Origin: Metallyticus violacea
Taxonomy: Eukaryota > Arthropoda > Insecta > Mantodea > Metallyticidae
DNA: 64,000 bases
NCBI GenBank assembly: GCA_030762175.1
Contig: CM060846.1
Coordinates: forward strand, 239,372,012 to 239,436,011
Reading direction: 5' to 3'
The position numbers and the translations under genes are program-made. Below are positions 60,693 to 64,000 of the stretch, piece by piece. Within the stretch, counting starts at the first letter, position 1. Every line of letters begins with the position of its first letter. The notes beneath the pieces are model-generated. The model did not search any database and was not told where the DNA came from. It saw only the letters and a program-made list of their open reading frames with translations.

Positions 60693-61776
60693 CCTAGAGG
60701 AGATATTGACAGCTTTTTTTATAGAACCTCCAGGAGCTAACATCTACTTTGAGAAAGATGGTTGTGGTGCTGTTGATAACCTTACAGGGCGTCAGATTTC
60801 TGGCAAAGCAGATATTGTCCTCACCAACAGTGAACGTGTAGGATGTGTAAGTGATGGTTCGATTAGAAAATGTTGGAGTTCCTCCACCTCAGAAGAAGAG
60901 CAATAATACAAAGAAAAGAGTCGCGTGGAGTAAGGGGGTTAATCGAGATTCATTTGGTTTCTCAGAAGCCAATTACTCATTGTTGTTCAACAAAACTCAC
61001 TTCGAGTGCTTTGAACTCATGTTTGATGATGAAATAATTCGATTTATGATATAAGAATACAAGAAATATGCAATGTTCAACAATTGTGATGATTCTAAAA
61101 TATCAACAGAGGAATTACATTTTTCCCTCTATGTACCTATTTTATGCAGCTACAACAATGTCCCTAGTAAAAGATCGTACTGGGAGGCCTCAGAAGATCT
61201 TTGAAATGCGCTTGTTGCAAATGTAATTGAAGAGATACCTTTCTGGAGATTTGTCGGTTCATTCACTGTGCAGACAACACTCAACCTGATATGAATTGGA
61301 TGTGGAAACTGCGGTCACTTGTGAATATGTTGAAAAAAAGATTTATTATACATTTCGGACCAGAGCAGAACATTGATTTTGAGAGTGAATGGATGAATAT
61401 TTTGGAAGGCATGGCTGTAAACAATTTATCCGTGGAAAACCTATTCGTTTAGGCTACAAAGTCTGGTGTCTGAACACTTCCTCAGGCTATTTGATAAATT
61501 TTGACGTTTATCAAGGCAAACATCCGCATTGCAAAGCAGAATATGAGAAATGCTTCGGAAAAATTGCTGCTCCAATGTGCAGATGCTCGAGGAGCTCCCT
61601 AACAATATGGGTTCGCTTGCATTTCCGCGTGTATTTTGACAATCTTTTTACCGAAATGGAACTGTTGGCTCACCTGAAAACAGCTTGTGTATATGCCGCT
61701 ACAGGAACAATTAGAGATAATGGAATTCCAAAAAATTGCCCTATCATCCCTTCGAAAGAAATGAATAAGCACGTGA
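60693..61776 (+). pseudogene. piggyBac-type transposase relic, C terminus lost
   Basis: An N-terminal segment (AFFIEPPGANIYFEKDG, DNLTGRQISGKADIVLTNSE) is followed by HFECFELMFDDEIIRFM at 60990-61050. ILCSYNNVPSKRSYWEAS lies near 61135. GRHGCKQFIRGKPIRLGYKV with WCLNTSSGYLINFDVYQGK comes at 61407-61520, and RVYFDNLFTEMELLAHLKT at 61628. This is the order of the DDE_Tnp_1_7 family; FDNLFT carries one of the conserved acids. The segment where the first catalytic Asp (DE-S/M) is expected is frameshifted near 61385. At least two frameshifts, one stop near 61205 and loss of everything after 61776 make it dead. It starts 160 bp from the satellite edge. TTAA-flanked ends were not found. Confidence 0.88.
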
Positions 61777-61782
61777 GTAGTA

Positions 61783-61870
61783 TCTGTCCCTCCTTAGGGC
61801 ACTTCCGGTGCTGGAGAGTTGGCCAGTGATGCCACTGACCATTACCGGAAGTGACCTAAGAAGGGACAGA
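61783..61870. repeat. 88-bp imperfect hairpin with 27-bp arms (MITE-like)
   Basis: The arm at 61783-61809 (starting TCTGTCCCTCCTTAGG) pairs with 61844-61870 with only two mismatches. A GGCCAGTG/CACTGACC pair sits in the loop. It abuts the truncated piggyBac relic, replacing its C terminus. It could be a foldback MITE or the fused ends of a larger element after internal loss. Confidence 0.85.
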
Positions 61871-62065
61871 ATTATTTATTTTTTTAATAAAAATACCTAT
61901 AATTACAATTATTAATTGAGAACATTGGTGATGTTTAATAACAAAATGGTTGATACATATTTATTAATAACAAAATGGCGGACAAAAATATGTCTGTCCA
62001 AAAAGGTGGTTCACCACTTGCAAAAAAAAATTGGAGTTGTCAGTCACTGTTTTGGTGGCAAAAAA
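61871..62065. other. Spacer with a short direct repeat
   Basis: TTAATAACAAAATGG occurs at 61935-61949 and 61964-61978. Nothing else recognised between the hairpin and ORF 4 of the minus-strand cluster. Confidence 0.5.
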
Positions 62066-62554
62066 TTATTTTAAAATATGTAGTGTATGTTTTTTGGTGA
62101 AAGACACACCACTATCACTGTCGTCGTCGTCGTCGTCGTCCTCTTGCGGCGTCGTGACGCATGTGAGTAGCATGTGGGAAAAGTTATTGTTGAGGTGTTC
62201 CTGGGCCGACGAAATGGACATGGGCACGACGAATCCGTTGATGGATGCCGTGTTGAAGCAGCCTACCGACGTGACCTTGTAGTCTAATGCCGGGGTGGTT
62301 CTGAGGTATAAGGTGCAGCGTGCGTCTATGCCGTATTGTTGTGCTTTTGAAGGCAAGCATTGAACTTCCACGACGTCGGAGTTGTTGGTGACTAGTTTGA
62401 CGGTGTCAGTTTTGTCCTCGCCAAAGAATGAGATTTCTGTGGAGAGCAGTGTGATGTAAGCAGGATACTCGCCGCTTGTTGTGACTTGATTTTGTTGTGA
62501 AAAAGGAGTTTGACAAGGAGATTTTTGCCTATTCCTACCGGGTCTATTTGGCAC
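62066..62554 (-). CDS. Small ORF 4 of a minus-strand cluster, 162 aa, acidic tail, unknown function
   Basis: ATG at 62554 starts inside the end of the upstream ORF (11-nt overlap); stop at 62066. Residues 1-25 are basic and polar (MPNRPGRNRQKSP). The middle is beta-prone (AYITLLSTEISFFGEDKTD, VVEVQCLPSKAQQYGIDAR, TLYLRTTPALDYKVTSVGCF). Near the C terminus is TPQEDDDDDDDSDSGVSF, seven Asp in a row coded by a GAC/GTC-type trinucleotide run, then ten more residues. An acidic tail ending close to an aromatic residue is typical of phage and bacterial single-strand DNA-binding proteins, so an SSB-like role is a guess. The whole frame is open without defects, unlike every transposase in the window. 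I recognise no family. Confidence 0.6.
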   Translation of the reverse strand: MPNRPGRNRQKSPCQTPFSQQNQVTTSGEYPAYITLLSTEISFFGEDKTDTVKLVTNNSDVVEVQCLPSKAQQYGIDARCTLYLRTTPALDYKVTSVGCFNTASINGFVVPMSISSAQEHLNNNFSHMLLTCVTTPQEDDDDDDDSDSGVSFTKKHTLHILK

Positions 62555-62864
62555 GCCATATTATGATGGTGAAAAGGATGTGCCTGCGGTATCCGTTTCT
62601 GAGAACCTCCTGGCCTTCGTAGACGATGTAAAAGTCAAATGAGTTGTGCTGGCCGATGCGTTCTGCAGAAAGATTATTGAAGCTGGTTGGTAGAAACACC
62701 TCTTGCCCTTTTTCGAGGTGTACAAGCGTTCTGGGCCCGTTCTTTGTTGAGATGCTCCGAACTCCTTTCACGACGTAAGGCACGTTCGGTTGCAGCTTAT
62801 ACACTGAGATATACTCCGTGTTGGCCGCTATTGCAGCTAGTTGGCGTAACGCGTCGATGATCAT
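62544..62864 (-). CDS. Small ORF 3 of the cluster, 106 aa, possible OB-fold protein
   Basis: ATG at 62864 is the first in its frame. It begins 41 nt after the stop of ORF 2 and its stop overlaps the start of ORF 4. The core YKLQPNVPYVVKGVRSISTK, NGPRTLVHLEKGQEVFLPTS followed by FNNL looks like a small beta-barrel (OB-like) pattern. I recall it from repeated small proteins in arthropod genomes linked to virus-like or selfish DNA: (L)xxxxxYxVxxVxxxxTxxGxxxLxxL, then VFLPxxF. An IVYEGQEVLRNGYRRHILF segment follows. No frameshift or stop interrupts it. The nucleic-acid-binding role is inferred only from this pattern. The ORF lies in DNA that is visibly less AT-rich than the flanks. Confidence 0.6.
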   Translation of the reverse strand: MIIDALRQLAAIAANTEYISVYKLQPNVPYVVKGVRSISTKNGPRTLVHLEKGQEVFLPTSFNNLSAERIGQHNSFDFYIVYEGQEVLRNGYRRHILFTIIIWRAK

Positions 62865-62905
62865 GTTGATGCTCTGCCGAACTCTTGGTACTGATGGGCT
62901 TTGAC

Positions 62906-63241
62906 CTAGTTTTTCTTTTGTGTGGAGGTGAAAGTTGTTATGATCAACATGTTTGTGTGGTGATGACCTCGTTTTTCAAGACATGTTTGTGTGACGTCCT
63001 CAGACCTTTTGTGACATGTTTCTCTGATGAATTGTGCTTTTAGAAAATGCTCCATCTCCAGGAACACTCTAAATGTGGCATAACGAATGAATCTTATGTA
63101 CTCGGTGAAATTCGTTTTCTCCCCTGCGTGATGCAAATAATTGCGATAGGCAGCTATTTGATTTTATACTTCATCTCGTCCTTCTTCTTGTGATAGATGA
63201 TGTCGGTAATAATACGCTGTAGGCTTGCTAGCGTGTTTCAT
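62906..63241 (-). pseudogene. ORF 2 of the cluster, ~111 codons with one in-frame stop
   Basis: ATG at 63241-63239 overlaps the TGA of ORF 1 as ATGA. The frame runs to a TAG at 62908-62906 but is broken by a single TAA at 63166-63164 (codon 26). After the break, IAAYRNYLHHAGEKTNFTEY and IRFIRYATFRVFLEMEHFLK are continuous and helix-prone, rich in aromatic and charged residues; the end is basic. One nonsense change in an otherwise open frame suggests a young pseudogene, or stop read-through or a sequencing error. No family recognised. Confidence 0.5.
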
Positions 63242-63456
63242 TCCTCCATGCTCAGTGATATGCAACTTCCATCCATTTTGATGACCAGATTTAGTGCTCC
63301 AAATAAACGTTTAAAAACGACGGATAGTCGATTGCTCAACTGCCACTCTTTTAGATGAGGGGTCAACCTCTGTATTGACGGCATCGTCTCAGTAAGTTTC
63401 TGCCACTCTGTCGAACCCAGGACCACAGCGCCGCGTCGTCCACCCACTGTCACCAT
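63238..63456 (-). CDS. Small ORF 1 of the cluster, 72 aa from first ATG, unknown
   Basis: The open frame extends upstream to a GTG at 63528 and a TAG just beyond. The first in-frame ATG is at 63456, giving MVTVGGRRGAVVLGSTEWQK and a product of 72 residues ending SISLSMEE-like in front of TGA. The upstream 24 codons (with KFAAVGFSPKPPHKI) read like protein too, so the true start may be lost or on another exon. The TGA is shared with the ATG of ORF 2. No family recognised; a TVGGRRGAVVLGSTEW strand-turn-strand start is the only structural hint. Confidence 0.5.
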   Translation of the reverse strand: MVTVGGRRGAVVLGSTEWQKLTETMPSIQRLTPHLKEWQLSNRLSVVFKRLFGALNLVIKMDGSCISLSMEE

Positions 63457-63540
63457 GATCTTGTGTGGAGGTTTAGGTGAAAACCCAACGGCCGCAAACT
63501 TGGACTGCTTGCTGTTCAAGAAGTGCACATTTATATTAAA

Positions 63541-64000
63541 TAACTATCAAGAAAAAAGTATGTAAATACATCGTTGTACTTGAGAAAAGTGGATGAATGA
63601 CTTTTGTGAGAATTGTTATATTAAACGTTCGCTATCCGCTTTGAAAGATACTCGACCATCTTTGTTTCGGTCACGTGAGTGCCACGACATTACGGGTTGG
63701 TGAATTTCATACCCCACCTTTCATGTCATTAGCGAGTCACTCTTCGAACAGGAAGGTGGAGTGTATAACTGTCGGGACCAAAACAGATGTATTTCACCGC
63801 GTTCGTCTTTTGGCGTGATATCACGACTTTTTTTTTTCGTTATGGAAAGGTTAAAATTTTAATTTGTAAATATACGTTTCCCCAACAATCTTAACCCAGT
63901 TGAGAAAGGAACTTAATACAATGCCCTTGTCCGAGTAAACAGGTTGGCGGTGTAGCGTAAAAGTTAACAGTTTAAAGCCTGACCTATATTCCAAACATAA
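63541..64000. other. Upstream flank of the minus-strand ORF cluster
   Basis: No gene recognised. A weak inverted pair lies at about 63710-63721 (TACCCCACCTTT) and 63751-63763 (AAGGTGGAGTGTA). An E-box-like CACGTG is at about 63672. Any promoter for the cluster would lie here, but no clear signal is visible. Confidence 0.35.

Noticed and set aside
62031..62282. 83-residue plus-strand open frame with a serine run
   Set aside because: It is the antisense shadow of the aspartate run in minus-strand ORF 4.

Overview
The window looks like intergenic, repeat-dominated nuclear DNA from an arthropod, probably an insect with a large genome. The evidence is long AT-rich stretches without coding capacity, many copies of tRNA-headed SINEs, decayed piggyBac, mariner/Tc1 and hAT transposases, non-LTR retrotransposon 3' ends, a TTAGG-like motif (the arthropod telomere unit) and a large satellite array. 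I cannot name the species. I found no complete, intact host gene, no rRNA or functional tRNA gene, no CRISPR array and no prokaryotic feature.

Layout. 1-11.9 kb: AT-rich DNA with scattered SINE copies. 11.9-17.0 kb: a hAT-type transposase relic, a non-LTR 3' end, one copy each of SINE families A and B with target-site duplications (TSDs), and the first copy of a ~1 kb dispersed repeat, itself split by a SINE. 17.0-22.5 kb: a desert. 22.5-32.1 kb: SINEs and a dead copy of an arthropod multicopy gene (25.1-26.8 kb). 32.3-35.0 kb: a mariner relic and an internally deleted Tc1-like element, both flanked by TA, the second carrying a nested SINE. 37.9-41.5 kb: the second copy of the ~1 kb repeat, AT microsatellites with palindromes, and a dead copy of a second arthropod multicopy family. 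43-48.5 kb: weak relics, inverted repeats and one GC-rich candidate exon. 49.4-50.3 kb: a minus-strand non-LTR relic. 50.7-60.5 kb: a ~9.8 kb array of a ~109-110 bp satellite with higher-order structure. 60.7-61.8 kb: a broken piggyBac transposase ended by an 88-bp hairpin. 62.07-63.5 kb: a compact minus-strand cluster of four small ORFs.

The last cluster is the best candidate for something unusual. Two neighbouring pairs overlap (a 4-nt ATGA junction and an 11-nt overlap), one ORF carries a single in-frame stop, and one product ends near a run of seven aspartates. This layout is unlike an animal gene and suggests an endogenised DNA virus or Polinton-like element, but I could not assign a family.

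At least three, probably four, tRNA-headed repeat families recur. A: Ser/Leu-like head, ~250-285 bp. B: Gly/Glu-like head, ~285-300 bp. C: one copy, ~200 bp. D: ~330-490 bp. Family names are mine.
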